A DNA stretch of 64,000 bases from Streptomyces sp. 11x1 (GCF_032598905.1 NZ_CP122458.1:9945001-10009000); one strand, 5' to 3'; shown: positions 36,699 to 46,380, counted from the stretch's first letter. The notes: generated by a model not told the origin, from the sequence alone. Numbers and translations: made by a program.

Positions 36699-37112
36699 GT
36701 GACCGGACTTGTGGTGTGTGGACTGGTGCTCGCGGTGGCGAGCGCCTACGGAGTGCTGCATCGGCGGCGGAGCGGGAGAGTCAGGGTGCGCGGGCGGGAC
36801 GGCGACAAGCGGCTCGGCGCGGCGGATTTGGGGGAGGGGCTCGGGGAACGGGCCACGCTGGTGCAGTTCTCCAGCGCCTTCTGCGCCCCCTGCCGGGCGA
36901 CCCGCAGGGTCCTCTCCGACGTGGCCGCGATGGTGCCGGGCGTCGCCCATGTGGAGATCGACGCCGAGGAACACCTGGACCTCGTGCGCCGGTTCGACAT
37001 CCTCAAGACGCCGACCGTGCTCGTGGTCGACGCCGATGGCCGGATCGTGCGCAGGGCGACTGGGCAGCCGCGCAAGGCGGATGTGATCGCCGCGCTGGGC
37101 GAGGCCGTGTGA
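36699..37112 (+). CDS. Thioredoxin-family protein with N-terminal membrane anchor
   Basis: 137 aa. One hydrophobic segment (residues 3-20) followed by a basic stretch, then a thioredoxin fold with the active site FCAPCRA (CAPC) and cis-proline in KTPTVLV. GTG start. Divergent from DUF4395; the pair probably form a membrane thiol redox couple. Confidence 0.93.
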   Translation: MTGLVVCGLVLAVASAYGVLHRRRSGRVRVRGRDGDKRLGAADLGEGLGERATLVQFSSAFCAPCRATRRVLSDVAAMVPGVAHVEIDAEEHLDLVRRFDILKTPTVLVVDADGRIVRRATGQPRKADVIAALGEAV

Positions 37113-37168
37113 CACCGCATACCGGAACGTACTTGACTGTACGCGTCACCCCTCGTCAGCCTGACCGT

Positions 37169-37249
37169 ATGCCACGGGAAATCCTTCTCTTCGAGCGTGT
37201 CCATGTGGACCTCGTCCGCACGGCGAGTTCGCGCTGTCCGGGAACCTGA
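37169..37249 (+). CDS. Short leader peptide of the HVDL-x-R-x-AS-x-x-C type
   Basis: 26 codons: it opens MPREILLFERVHVDLV and ends RTASSRCPGT. The HVDLVRTAS...C pattern is that of the actinobacterial cysteine-containing leader peptides found before sulfur-assimilation and sulfonate-use genes. It ends 45 bp before the flavin reductase start, so cysteine-dependent ribosome stalling could control that gene. Confidence 0.8.
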   Translation: MPREILLFERVHVDLVRTASSRCPGT

Positions 37250-37294
37250 GCCCTTCACGGAACAGCCCGTCGACTCCATCAGAAGGACATCTCC

Positions 37295-37804
37295 ATGACG
37301 GCCACCTCCGGCCTCGGTTCGCCCCGGCTCGCCTCCCCCGACCTCCTGCGCTCCGTCTTCCGGCGCCATGCCGCCGGTGTGGCGGTGATCACCGCCCAGG
37401 GCGCCGCCGGTCCCGTCGGCTTCACCGCCACCTCGCTCAGCTCGGTCTCCGCCGAGCCCCCGCTGCTCTCGTTCGGCATCGGCACCGGCGCCTCCAGCTG
37501 GCCGGTGATCTCCGAGGCGGAGCACGTCGGTGTGCACATACTCGGGGAGCACCAACGGGAGCTGGCGGCCACCTTCGCGCGCAGCGGCGCCGACCGGTTC
37601 GGGGCGCCCACCGGATGGCGTAGCGGCCCGGAGGAAGTTCCCGTCCTCGACGACGTGCTCGCCTGGCTGGTCTGCCGGGTGGTGGCGCGCGTCCCGGCCG
37701 GCGAGCACCGCGTCGTCCTCGCCGAGGTCGTCGTGGGCGATCCCTCGGGCGCCGGCAGGCCGCTGCTGTATCACCAGGGCCGCTTCAACGGTCTGCGAGA
37801 CTGA
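37295..37804 (+). CDS. Flavin reductase family protein
   Basis: 169 aa split-barrel FMN-binding protein: RSVFRRHAAGVAVITAQ, GFTATSLSSVSAEPPLLSFGI and the C-terminal LLYHQGRFNGL. It would supply reduced flavin to a two-component monooxygenase. ATG at 37295 with AGAAGGA ahead. The leader peptide upstream links it to sulfur metabolism, perhaps alkanesulfonate or sulfide use. The partner oxygenase is not adjacent; the frameshifted LLM oxygenase at 57860 carries the same kind of leader. Confidence 0.92.
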   Translation: MTATSGLGSPRLASPDLLRSVFRRHAAGVAVITAQGAAGPVGFTATSLSSVSAEPPLLSFGIGTGASSWPVISEAEHVGVHILGEHQRELAATFARSGADRFGAPTGWRSGPEEVPVLDDVLAWLVCRVVARVPAGEHRVVLAEVVVGDPSGAGRPLLYHQGRFNGLRD

Positions 37805-38008
37805 GTCCCGCGCGATTACGCAGGGTTGCCTAACTCACAGTTCAAAGCGCTTGCTTAGCGGGCACGAAATGCGAGATCGTAGATGTCGTACTGGCGAGTA
37901 ATATTCCGAACGGAGCGCAGGTCGCCCCGATCGGGATCGGCCGCTTCAGGCGCCTATGCTGCCTGGAAGAAGGCAGCCCAGAAATGACGATGCAGTAGGA
38001 GAGCCGGC

Positions 38009-38794
38009 GTGAGCTTGAGGATCGTTGTCACTGTGAAGTACGTGCCCGACGCCACTGGCGACCGGCACTTCGCCGATGACCTGACCGTCGACCGTGACGA
38101 CGTGGACGGTCTGCTCTCCGAGCTCGACGAGTACGCGGTCGAGCAGGCGCTGCAGATCGCCGACGAGGCCGACGACGCCGAGATCACCGTGCTGACCGTG
38201 GGTCCGGAGGACGCCAAGGACGCGCTGCGCAAGGCGCTGTCGATGGGTGCGGACAAGGCGATCCACGTCGAGGACGACGACGTGCACGGCACCGACGCGA
38301 TCGGTACTTCGCTGGTGCTGGCGAAGGCGATCGAGAAGGCCGGCTACGACCTGGTGATCTCCGGTATGGCGTCCACCGACGGCACGATGGGCGTCGTCCC
38401 GGCGCTGCTGGCGGAGCGTCTGGGTGTTCCGCAGGTGACGCTGCTGTCCGAGGTGTCCGTCGAGGACGGTGTGGTCAAGGGCCGCCGTGACGGCGACGCC
38501 GCCTCCGAGCAGCTTCAGGCCTCCCTGCCGGCGGTCGTGTCGGTCACCGACCAGTCGGGCGAGGCGCGTTACCCCTCCTTCAAGGGCATCATGGCGGCGA
38601 AGAAGAAGCCGGTTCAGTCCTGGGACCTGTCCGACCTCGACATCGAGGCCGAGGAAGTCGGTCTGGAGGGTGCCTGGACGGCTGTCGACTCCGCCGCCGC
38701 GCGCCCGGCGCGTACCGCAGGCACGATCGTCAAGGACGAGGGCGAGGGCGGCAAGCAGCTCGCCGAGTTCCTCGCGGGCCAGAAGTTCATCTAA
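38009..38794 (+). CDS. etfB: Electron transfer flavoprotein beta subunit
   Basis: 261 aa. Typical ETF-beta features: VVTVKYVPD near the start, VLTVGPEDAKDALRKALSMGADKA and SGMASTDGTMGVVPALLAERLGVP, ending with the partner-binding segment. Together with EtfA it carries electrons from acyl-CoA dehydrogenases. GTG start. Followed by etfA after 54 bp. Confidence 0.97.
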   Translation: MSLRIVVTVKYVPDATGDRHFADDLTVDRDDVDGLLSELDEYAVEQALQIADEADDAEITVLTVGPEDAKDALRKALSMGADKAIHVEDDDVHGTDAIGTSLVLAKAIEKAGYDLVISGMASTDGTMGVVPALLAERLGVPQVTLLSEVSVEDGVVKGRRDGDAASEQLQASLPAVVSVTDQSGEARYPSFKGIMAAKKKPVQSWDLSDLDIEAEEVGLEGAWTAVDSAAARPARTAGTIVKDEGEGGKQLAEFLAGQKFI

Positions 38795-38848
38795 GGCCCG
38801 CAGTCGCCGACCGCCCCCTCACCCTTTCGCAAGCAGGAGAGCAATCCC

Positions 38849-39811
38849 ATGGCTGAAGTTCTCGTCTACGTCGATCACGCAGGCGGTTCCGTCCGCAAGC
38901 CCACCCTGGAACTGCTGACCCTGGCCCGCCGGATCGGCGAGCCCGTCGCCGTCGCGCTCGGTGCCGGTGCCGCCGACACCGCCGCCGCCCTCGCCGAGCA
39001 CGGCGCGGCTCGGGTCCTCACCCACGACGCCGCCGAGTACGCCGACTACCTGGTCGTTCCCAAGGTCGACGCGCTGCAGGCCGCCGTCGCCGCCGTCTCC
39101 CCGGCTGCCGTGCTGGTCTCCTCCTCGGCCGAGGGCAAGGAGATCGCCGCCCGTCTCGCGCTGCGTATCGGCTCGGGCATCATCACCGACGCCGTCGACC
39201 TGGAGGCGTCCGACGAGGGCCCGGTGGCCACGCAGTCGGTGTTCGCCGCCTCCTTCACCACCAAGTCCCGTGTCTCCAAGGGCACCCCGGTCATCACGGT
39301 CAAGCCCAACTCCGCCGCCGTGGAGGCCGCCCCGGCCGCGGGCGCGGTCGAGGCCCTGGACGTCACCTTCGGCGCGCTGGCCACCGGCACCAAGGTCACC
39401 GGCCGTACCCCGCGCGAGTCGACCGGCCGCCCGGAGCTGACCGAGGCCGCGATCGTCGTCTCCGGCGGCCGTGGCGTCAACGGCACCGAGAACTTCGCCA
39501 TCATCGAGGCCCTCGCCGACTCCCTCGGCGCGGCCGTCGGCGCCTCCCGCGCCGCGGTGGACGCCGGCTGGTACCCGCACACCAACCAGGTCGGCCAGAC
39601 CGGCAAGTCGGTCTCCCCGCAGCTGTACATCGCCAACGGCATCTCCGGCGCCATCCAGCACCGCGCCGGCATGCAGACCTCGAAGACCATCGTGGCCGTC
39701 AACAAGGACGCCGAGGCCCCGATCTTCGACCTCGTCGACTACGGCGTGGTCGGCGACCTCTTCGACGTCGTCCCCCAGCTCACCGAGGAGATCAAGGCCC
39801 GCAAGGGCTGA
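38849..39811 (+). CDS. etfA: Electron transfer flavoprotein alpha subunit
   Basis: 320 aa. The C-terminal FAD-binding half has [38 protein letters not shown] and [24 protein letters not shown], the hallmark ETF-alpha segments. ATG at 38849 with CAGGAGAG ahead. Co-transcribed with etfB; the transcript ends in a strong hairpin. Confidence 0.97.
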   Translation: MAEVLVYVDHAGGSVRKPTLELLTLARRIGEPVAVALGAGAADTAAALAEHGAARVLTHDAAEYADYLVVPKVDALQAAVAAVSPAAVLVSSSAEGKEIAARLALRIGSGIITDAVDLEASDEGPVATQSVFAASFTTKSRVSKGTPVITVKPNSAAVEAAPAAGAVEALDVTFGALATGTKVTGRTPRESTGRPELTEAAIVVSGGRGVNGTENFAIIEALADSLGAAVGASRAAVDAGWYPHTNQVGQTGKSVSPQLYIANGISGAIQHRAGMQTSKTIVAVNKDAEAPIFDLVDYGVVGDLFDVVPQLTEEIKARKG

Positions 39812-39825
39812 GCCTCACCGGTCTC

Positions 39826-39869
39826 GCCGAGGCCCCCACGACCGTTCGTACGGTCGTGGGGGCCTCGGC
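39826..39869. terminator. Strong bidirectional terminator after etfA
   Basis: A 19-bp perfect inverted repeat (39826-39844 / 39851-39869) with TTCGTA loop between the convergent etfA and endonuclease-family genes. Confidence 0.9.
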
Positions 39870-40775
39870 TCATCCCAGGGTCAGCGAGGCCTGCACCGGC
39901 AGATGGTCGCTCGGGTACATCCCGCCCCTCGAGAAGGTGTTCATCGCCGCCCAGTGCGTCGTCACCCCGGGCGAGGTGAGGATCCAGTCGATGCGTCTGC
40001 CCCCGGGCCTGGGCTCCCGGTAGCCGTGGTACGTCCCGTACGCCTCGGTGCGCGAGGCGGCTGCGTCCCAGGCGTCCACGAGACCGTTGCCCAGCATCAG
40101 GTCGTAGACCCGGTTGTCGTGTGCGGCGGCGTTGAAGTCACCGGTGACGACGACCGGCGCCGAGCGGTCCCACCCGGCGATCGTCTCGCCGATCAGCCCC
40201 GCCGAACGCTCCCGGGCGTACTGGCTGACGCTGTCCAGATGGGTGTTCAGGACGTAGAACTCCCGGCCTCCGTCGGCGAGATCGGCGAATTTCACCCAGG
40301 TCACCATGCGCAGCCAGTCCGCGCCCCAGGTGTTGGAGGCGATCGTGTACGGGGTGTCCGACAGCCAGAAGTGGTCGAACTCGATCGGGTCGAGTCTGCG
40401 GGTGTCGTAGAAGATCGCCATGAACTCGTCCTTGCTGCCGCCCCCTCGGCCGGTGCCGATCCAGTCGTAGTGCCCGTCGAGATCCTTCTCGATCATGCGC
40501 AGCTGCTGGTAGAGCCCTTCCTGGGTGCCGATGACGTGCGGTCGCTCGCGACGCAGCAGCTCCCGCATCACCGGCCGGCGGACGGTCCAGCGCGGTGTGC
40601 TGTCGACGACGGTCGCGAAGCGCACATTGAACGTCATGACGTTCAGCGCTCCCGCGTACTCACCGGCGGACGCCGGTTGTGACGAGCCCGCCGTCGTCAG
40701 CAGTGGCACGGCGATGGCGGCGGCCGCCGCGGACCTGAGTCCCTGGCGGCGCGTCACTCCGACCTCTTTCGGCAC
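39870..40775 (-). CDS. Secreted endonuclease/exonuclease/phosphatase-family protein
   Basis: 301 aa. A Tat-type signal ([23 protein letters not shown]) precedes an EEP domain with [28 protein letters not shown] and the catalytic [10 protein letters not shown]. It could be a nuclease, sphingomyelinase-like or sugar-phosphate phosphatase. The GTG start at 40773-40775 has GGGGAGG ahead. Confidence 0.93.
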   Translation of the reverse strand: MPKEVGVTRRQGLRSAAAAAIAVPLLTTAGSSQPASAGEYAGALNVMTFNVRFATVVDSTPRWTVRRPVMRELLRRERPHVIGTQEGLYQQLRMIEKDLDGHYDWIGTGRGGGSKDEFMAIFYDTRRLDPIEFDHFWLSDTPYTIASNTWGADWLRMVTWVKFADLADGGREFYVLNTHLDSVSQYARERSAGLIGETIAGWDRSAPVVVTGDFNAAAHDNRVYDLMLGNGLVDAWDAAASRTEAYGTYHGYREPRPGGRRIDWILTSPGVTTHWAAMNTFSRGGMYPSDHLPVQASLTLG

Positions 40776-40935
40776 GCGATGTCCTCCCCTTGCGAGTCAC
40801 CATGAAGCTTGCCTATGGATACGGATGAAGAGGCCGGATCGATGGTGACCAGGCGAAGAGCATGGGGAATCCCACGTCGAGAGGGTGTTGACCGAGGCGA
40901 AGATCGACCGTTAGCTTCGACATGCGGACTATTAA

Positions 40936-40950
40936 TTCCGTAGTGCGGAA
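40936..40950. promoter_or_regulatory. TTCCG-x5-CGGAA palindrome before the aldolase gene
   Basis: TTCCGTAGTGCGGAA lies 18 bp before the start codon. The form TTCCGnnnnnCGGAA resembles palindromes bound by IclR-family regulators of ureide and glyoxylate metabolism in Streptomyces. Confidence 0.45.
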
Positions 40951-40967
40951 AAATGGAGGGTTGTGGA

Positions 40968-42272
40968 ATGGGGCAGGGCCGACAGGAGAACGTGGCGACA
41001 AGTCTCGCGGGCGCCGTCAGCGAGGAGATCAGCGCCTCCCTCGCCCCCGTCGACGCGGAGTTGGAGCGCCGCTACCCGGGCGACCCCGGCACCCGCCAGC
41101 CCGTGCACACCGTCTACGTCCCCGGCGACGTCTTCGCCGCCGACACCCTGCGCACCTGGGGCGACCGGGCCCTCGCCGCCCTCGACGAGCACGCCCCCGA
41201 CGCGGCGTCCTTCGCCGCCGTCCTCGGCCTCGGCGACGACCTCGCCGAACCCGTGTACGACCGCGTCCGCGCCAAGCTGGAGCGCGAACCGATCGAGGAC
41301 CTCCGGGTCGACTTCGAGGACGGCTACGGGGCCCGCCCCGACGCCGAGGAGGACCAGGCCGCCGCCCACGCCGCCCGGCTGATCGCCCGGGCGTACGCCG
41401 ACGGCACGGCCGCCCCGTACATGGGCATCCGCATGAAGTGCATGGAGGCCCCGGTCCGCGACCGGGGGATCCGCACCCTCGACATCTTCCTCACGGGCCT
41501 GCTGGAGGCCGGCGGCCTGCCCGACGGACTGCTCCTGACCCTGCCCAAGGTGACGTACGCCGAGCAGGTCACCGCCATGGTCCGGCTGCTGGAGGCCTTC
41601 GAGAAGGCACGCGGCCTGGAACCCGGCCGGATCGGCTTCGAGATCCAGATCGAGACCAGCCAGTCCATCCTCGCCGCCGACGGCACCGCCACCGTCGCCC
41701 GGATGATCGGAGCCGCCGAGGGCCGCGCCACCGGGTTGCACTACGGCACCTTCGACTACAGCGCCTGCCTCGGCGTCTCCGCCGCCCACCAGGCCAGCGA
41801 CCACCCGGCCGCCGACCACGCCAAGGCGATCATGCAGGTCGCGGCCGCCGGCACCGGCGTACGCGTCTCGGACGGCTCGACGAACGTCCTGCCCGTCGGC
41901 CCGAGCGCCCAGGTCCACGACGCCTGGCGACTGCACTACGGCCTCACCCGCCGCGCCCTGGCCCGCGCCTACTACCAGGGCTGGGACATGCACCCGGGCC
42001 ACATCCCGACCCGCTACGCGGCCGTCTTCGCCTTCTACCGTGAGGGGTACGCGCAGGCCGCCGCCCGCCTCTCCCGCTACGCCAACCGCGCGGGCGGCGA
42101 CGTGATGGACGAGCCGGCGACCGCCAAGGCGCTCAGCGGCTATCTGCTGCGCGGCCTGGACTGCGGCGCCCTCGACCTCGACGAGGTCTCCGGCGCGACG
42201 GGCCTGACCCGCGCCGATCTGGAGGGTTTCGCCGCGCCGAGGCGGGCGGATCTGACCGTCTCCGGCAAGTAG
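40968..42272 (+). CDS. DUF6986 family aldolase (HpcH/citrate-lyase-like)
   Basis: 434 aa TIM barrel. DFEDGYG and IGFEIQIETSQSIL carry the Glu/Asp ligands, RMKCMEAP and LLTLPKVTY line the barrel, and GTFDYSACLGVS resembles the HpcH/citrate-lyase beta metal site. It probably carries out an aldol or Claisen cleavage of an acid such as a malate or glyoxylate derivative. ATG at 40968 chosen because GGAGGG sits 7 nt upstream; ATG at 40953 lies before it. Confidence 0.9.
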   Translation: MGQGRQENVATSLAGAVSEEISASLAPVDAELERRYPGDPGTRQPVHTVYVPGDVFAADTLRTWGDRALAALDEHAPDAASFAAVLGLGDDLAEPVYDRVRAKLEREPIEDLRVDFEDGYGARPDAEEDQAAAHAARLIARAYADGTAAPYMGIRMKCMEAPVRDRGIRTLDIFLTGLLEAGGLPDGLLLTLPKVTYAEQVTAMVRLLEAFEKARGLEPGRIGFEIQIETSQSILAADGTATVARMIGAAEGRATGLHYGTFDYSACLGVSAAHQASDHPAADHAKAIMQVAAAGTGVRVSDGSTNVLPVGPSAQVHDAWRLHYGLTRRALARAYYQGWDMHPGHIPTRYAAVFAFYREGYAQAAARLSRYANRAGGDVMDEPATAKALSGYLLRGLDCGALDLDEVSGATGLTRADLEGFAAPRRADLTVSGK

Positions 42273-42417
42273 GAACCGGTACGGGACGGTACGGACGGGT
42301 GGGCCGGCGGCAGGGTGCGTAGCGGTCCTGTGACAGCCGCTGCCTACGGTCGGGAGGGCCCCCGACCACGGCTTAGGCTTGCGCCATTCATCGGTGTGTC
42401 ACAGGAACGAGGCGCGG

Positions 42418-44232
42418 GTGTCTTCGGGGGCGAACGAACAGACGGACGGTGCCGGGCGGATCCTCGCCGGGCGGTACCGGGTCGTGGAGCAGCTCGGACG
42501 CGGCGGCATGGGCGTCGTCTGGCGGGCCGTGGACGAGGTGCTCCACCGCGAGGTCGCCCTCAAGGAGCTGCGCACCTACACGGACGCCGGCGCGCCCGAA
42601 CTGGCCGACCTGGGGCTGCGGATGCAGCGCGAGGCCCGGGCCGCCGCCCGCGTCCGGCACCCCGGAGTCGTCGCCGTGCACGACGTGGCCGAGGTCGACG
42701 GCCGCCCGCTGATCGTCATGGAACTGGTCGACGGGCCGTCACTCGACGACGTCCTGAACGACCGGGGCCTGCTCGACCCACGCGAGGCCGCCGCCATCGG
42801 CGCCAAGGTCGTGGACGCCCTCGCCGCCGCCCACCGGGTCGGTGTGCTGCACCGCGACGTCAAACCCGGCAACATCCTCCTGGACCGCTCGGGCCGCGTC
42901 GTCCTCACCGACTTCGGCATCGCCACCATGGAGAACCCGGGCGACGGCTCCGCCACCCACCTCACCCGCAGCGGCGAACTCGTCGGCTCCCTCGACTACC
43001 TGGCCCCCGAACGCGCCCAGGGCAACGACCCCGGCCCCGCCTCCGACGTCTGGGCGCTCGGCGCCACTCTGTACGCGGCCGTGGAGGGCTCGTCCCCGTT
43101 CCGGCGTACGTCCACCTGGTCGACGCTCACCGCGATCGTGACCGACGCGCTGCCCGAACCCCGGCGGGCCGGGCCCCTCGGGCCGGTGCTGCGGCAACTC
43201 ATGGACAAGCGGCCGGAGTTCCGTCCGGACGCCGACGCGGCCCGCGCACTGCTGGAGGCAGTGGCCTCCGGCGGCCCGCTCGACCCCTCGATGACCGGGG
43301 CCACAGGGCCCGCGCCGCAGCCGAGGGCGGAGGCCCAGCACAGTGTCCCCTCGGTGCCGCCCGGCTTCGGGCCGCCGACCGCGGAGACCCCGGCTGCCGC
43401 GCCGACCCCCGGCTTCGGCCCTCCCCGGCCGCCCGCCGGGCCCGGCACCGGGGCCTCCCCGGCCGTCGGGAGCCCCGTCGCGGGCACGCCCGCGCCCCCC
43501 TCGGGCCCCGTCACCACCGTCTCCTCGACCGGAGGCCGGCCGCGCAAGGGCCGCGCCCTGCTCGCCGCCGTGGCCGTCACCGTCGTGCTCGCGGCCACGG
43601 GCGTCACGGTCGCCCTGCTGAACGGGGACGACGGCAAGGAGACAGGCGCCCGGACGTCCGTCGACGCGGCGAGCAGCGGCACCCCTTCCCCGGGCCGCAG
43701 CCGGGGCACGGTCGACCTCACCGACGACTCGGCCGCGAAGGAGAAGGACGCCAAGGAGTCCGCGAGCCCGGACGAGAAGACCGACGACGCCGAGAAGGAC
43801 GACGGCAAGGCGCCGGAGGCGTCCGCGTCGCCGACGAAGAACGCGAGCGGCGGCACCACGGGCGGCGGCACGGGAGGCTCTGACACCTCGGGTGGCACCA
43901 CCGGCGGCAGCACGACCGGGGGCACCACCGGCGGCGGGACCACCGAGGAACCGGTCTGCCACTCCATCGGCGGCGGCAAGTACAACTGCACGGTCTGGCG
44001 CACCGCCGACTCCTACACCGCATCCGGTACGAAGGTCGGCGTCCTCAACCAGGGCACCAACTACTTCTACTGTCAGTCGAACCTGGGCCGCCGCGAGACC
44101 TCCGGCGAGTGGACCAACGTCTGGTGGGCCAAGACCGACGACGACAGCGGCAACACCGATGTCTGGGTCAGCGACGTCTACATCCAGGGCGGCGACAACG
44201 ACGCCCCGGTGCCCGGCCTCCCGGTCTGCTGA
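42418..44232 (+). CDS. Transmembrane serine/threonine protein kinase
   Basis: 604 aa. Cytoplasmic Hanks kinase domain with P-loop GRGGMGVVWRAV, VALKEL lysine, catalytic HRDVKPGNILL and DFGIA (about residues 17-280), then a Pro-rich linker, a single membrane segment (about 379-402), a Glu/Lys and Gly/Thr-rich extracellular stalk, and a C-terminal 90-residue domain with four Cys (CHS, YNC, FYC, final C) resembling an SH3-like sensor. No PASTA repeats. GTG start at 42418 follows GAACGAGG. Ligand unknown. Confidence 0.94.
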   Translation: MSSGANEQTDGAGRILAGRYRVVEQLGRGGMGVVWRAVDEVLHREVALKELRTYTDAGAPELADLGLRMQREARAAARVRHPGVVAVHDVAEVDGRPLIVMELVDGPSLDDVLNDRGLLDPREAAAIGAKVVDALAAAHRVGVLHRDVKPGNILLDRSGRVVLTDFGIATMENPGDGSATHLTRSGELVGSLDYLAPERAQGNDPGPASDVWALGATLYAAVEGSSPFRRTSTWSTLTAIVTDALPEPRRAGPLGPVLRQLMDKRPEFRPDADAARALLEAVASGGPLDPSMTGATGPAPQPRAEAQHSVPSVPPGFGPPTAETPAAAPTPGFGPPRPPAGPGTGASPAVGSPVAGTPAPPSGPVTTVSSTGGRPRKGRALLAAVAVTVVLAATGVTVALLNGDDGKETGARTSVDAASSGTPSPGRSRGTVDLTDDSAAKEKDAKESASPDEKTDDAEKDDGKAPEASASPTKNASGGTTGGGTGGSDTSGGTTGGSTTGGTTGGGTTEEPVCHSIGGGKYNCTVWRTADSYTASGTKVGVLNQGTNYFYCQSNLGRRETSGEWTNVWWAKTDDDSGNTDVWVSDVYIQGGDNDAPVPGLPVC

Positions 44233-44247
44233 GGCCGGTACGCGCCG

Positions 44248-45027
44248 TCACGGCCGCCCCCGGGCCCCCGGGTGCGGCCGTACGTACTGTTCCAGGCCCG
44301 ACACCGTCGTCCACCTCCGCTCGGCGAACAACTCCCTGCCCCGGACGCACAGTTCCCGGTTGCCGCGAGCCCGGGCGGCGAACTCGTCGGGTGTGGTGCC
44401 GAACAGTTCGCGCAACTCGGCCGAGGCGGCGAGGAGTTCGGTGAGCAGCGGGCGCTGACGGCCGGGATGGGGCCGGGGGTCCGGGCCGCCGTCGCGCAGC
44501 ACGCCCCACCGGTTGACGTAGATCCAGGCGTGGTCGAGGACCTGGCCCGACTCCAGCTCGACCCGGAAGTCGGCGGCCGGCAGGGCGGCCCGCTGGAAGT
44601 TGCCGGTCGGCGAGTCGACGCCCTCGCTGGTGTCGACCACGGCGAGCTGGGCCTCGTCGAGCCAGGTGAGGAACAGGTCGGCGGTCGAGCCGGGGGAGTG
44701 GAACGGCGATGCCGAGAGGTAGCCGAGCAGGCTCACATGGGCGGAGACCCCGATCCCGATGCCCGTGACCCGGGCCTTGACCATGGGGATCCGGCACGCG
44801 ACCCCGCGCTCCGCCATCTTGTGGACGAGCTGCGCCGGACAGGCGTTGGAGCCGACGGAGAGCACCGGCAGCCGGTCCTCGAAGACCAGCGTGTCCAGCG
44901 GCAGCATCCGGTTGCCGTCCAGGAGCGCGGACTCGGCCGGCCAGGCGCCGGGATAGCTCAGCGGGTCCTCGCGCGGCGCCACGGCGAGGCCGAGCGCTTC
45001 GAGCGTACGAGGGGCGGGGGCGTCCAA
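44248..45027 (-). CDS. Conserved hypothetical protein with a gamma-glutamylcyclotransferase-like signature
   Basis: 259 aa soluble protein. The VLSVGSNACPAQLVHKM segment recalls the YGSN loop of gamma-glutamylcyclotransferase-fold proteins, and a second region WLDEAQLAVVDTSEG could hold the acid residue. No other recognisable domain. It starts 3 bp after the LacI-gene stop, so it is co-transcribed with that regulator. Confidence 0.75.
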   Translation of the reverse strand: MDAPAPRTLEALGLAVAPREDPLSYPGAWPAESALLDGNRMLPLDTLVFEDRLPVLSVGSNACPAQLVHKMAERGVACRIPMVKARVTGIGIGVSAHVSLLGYLSASPFHSPGSTADLFLTWLDEAQLAVVDTSEGVDSPTGNFQRAALPAADFRVELESGQVLDHAWIYVNRWGVLRDGGPDPRPHPGRQRPLLTELLAASAELRELFGTTPDEFAARARGNRELCVRGRELFAERRWTTVSGLEQYVRPHPGARGRP

Positions 45028-45030
45028 GGG

Positions 45031-46080
45031 TCAGCCCGCGGGCGGGAGTTCGCCCGAACCGCGGGCGATCAGCCGGGTCGGCAGCTCGATGCGCTCGGGG
45101 GCGACGAGGGAGCCGTCCAACTGCTGGAAGAGGCGTTCGGCGGCGGTGCGGCCGAGCCGGGAGGGATCCTGGGCGACGACGGTGATGCCCGGCCGGAGCA
45201 GATCGGCCAGCTCGAAGTCGTCGAAGCCCACGAGGGCGACCTGACGGGTGTGCTCGGCGAGGACCCGTACGACCGTGACCGTCACCCGGTTGTTGCCCGC
45301 GAAGACCGCCGTCACGGGCGAGGGGCCCGACAGCATGTCCTCGGCCGCCCTGCGGACCCGCTCGGGATCGGTGACGCCCAGCGACATCCACGCGTCCTCG
45401 ACGGGTATGCCGGCGTCCTCCATGGCCGCCCGGTAGCCGCGCAGCCGCTCGGCGGCGGTGTGGATGCGGGGCATGTCGCCGATGAAGCCGATCCGGCGGT
45501 GGCCGTGGGCGATGAGATGGGTGACGCCGTCACGGGCCCCGCCGAAGCTGTCCGAGAGCACCACGTCGGCGTCGATCCGCCCGGCCGGGCGGTCCACGAA
45601 CACCGTGGCGACTCCCGCCCTGATCTCGGGTTCCAGATACCGGTGGTCGTCACCGGCCGGAATGATCACGAGCCCGTCCACCCGGCGGGCGCACAGCGCC
45701 AGCGCCAACTCCTGCTCGCGGCCCGGGTCCTCCGCGCTGGACCCGTTGATCAGTAGCGAGCCGTGGGCGCGGGACACCTCCTCCACCGCCCGGCTGAGCG
45801 GGCCGTAGAACGGGTCGGCGAGATCCTCCAGGACCAGGCCGATGCTGGCCGTGCGGCCCTTGCGCAGCACCCGGGCGCTGTCGTTGCGCCGGAAGCCGAG
45901 CGCCTCGATGGCCTCCTGGACCCTGCGCTCGGTGTCCGGGGTGACGCCCGGCTCGCCGTTCACCACCCGGGAGACCGTCTTCAGACCCACCCCGGCCCGG
46001 GCCGCGACGTCCTTCATCGTGGGACGGTTGCCGTAGCGGTTCTCGGGGCGGCGGCTGATGCCGGCTGCGGTCTCGGGCAC
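45031..46080 (-). CDS. LacI family transcriptional regulator
   Basis: 349 aa from the GTG at 46080 (AGGACAG ahead). HTH PTMKDVAARAGVGLKTVSRVVNGEPGV, then a periplasmic-binding-protein-like effector domain with GFIGDMPRI and GFDDFELADLLRPGITVV. An in-frame ATG at 46215 would add 45 Pro/Ala-rich residues, but its codon overlaps a TATGCT -10 box, so the shorter form is preferred. Divergent from the ROK kinase over a perfect palindrome; it probably represses both. Confidence 0.93.
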   Translation of the reverse strand: MPETAAGISRRPENRYGNRPTMKDVAARAGVGLKTVSRVVNGEPGVTPDTERRVQEAIEALGFRRNDSARVLRKGRTASIGLVLEDLADPFYGPLSRAVEEVSRAHGSLLINGSSAEDPGREQELALALCARRVDGLVIIPAGDDHRYLEPEIRAGVATVFVDRPAGRIDADVVLSDSFGGARDGVTHLIAHGHRRIGFIGDMPRIHTAAERLRGYRAAMEDAGIPVEDAWMSLGVTDPERVRRAAEDMLSGPSPVTAVFAGNNRVTVTVVRVLAEHTRQVALVGFDDFELADLLRPGITVVAQDPSRLGRTAAERLFQQLDGSLVAPERIELPTRLIARGSGELPPAG

Positions 46081-46223
46081 GGGGCGCTGTCCTGTCCTGT
46101 CGTCCACGGGGGCGGTCGCGGGTGCTGCTGCGGGTGCGGCCGGTGGTGCGGGGTGCGTGCGATCGGTGGTGCCGTGTCGAAATGGTGCGGCTGTTGTGGA
46201 TGTGCCGTCGAGCATAGAGCCTG

Positions 46224-46260
46224 GACAACGTTGTCACAGCCGGGGGAGACTGTCTATCGC
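46224..46260. promoter_or_regulatory. LacI-type operator and overlapping divergent promoters
   Basis: GACAACGTTGTC (46224-46235) is a perfect 12-bp palindrome. On the plus strand TTGTCA (46231-46236), 18-bp spacer and TATCGC (46255-46260) read towards the ROK gene. On the minus strand TATGCT at 46211-46216 reads towards the LacI gene. The operator overlaps both promoters. Confidence 0.65.
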
Positions 46261-46380
46261 ATTCTCTGGCCGGCGCCCCCCACCAGGCGAGCGTCGTGCT
46301 GCCGGATTTCCGGCCGGAGATCCGGGTGTCGCTGGATTCGGGCGCCCGGTAGGAGACTCGCAGCGGGAGAACTGACACTG

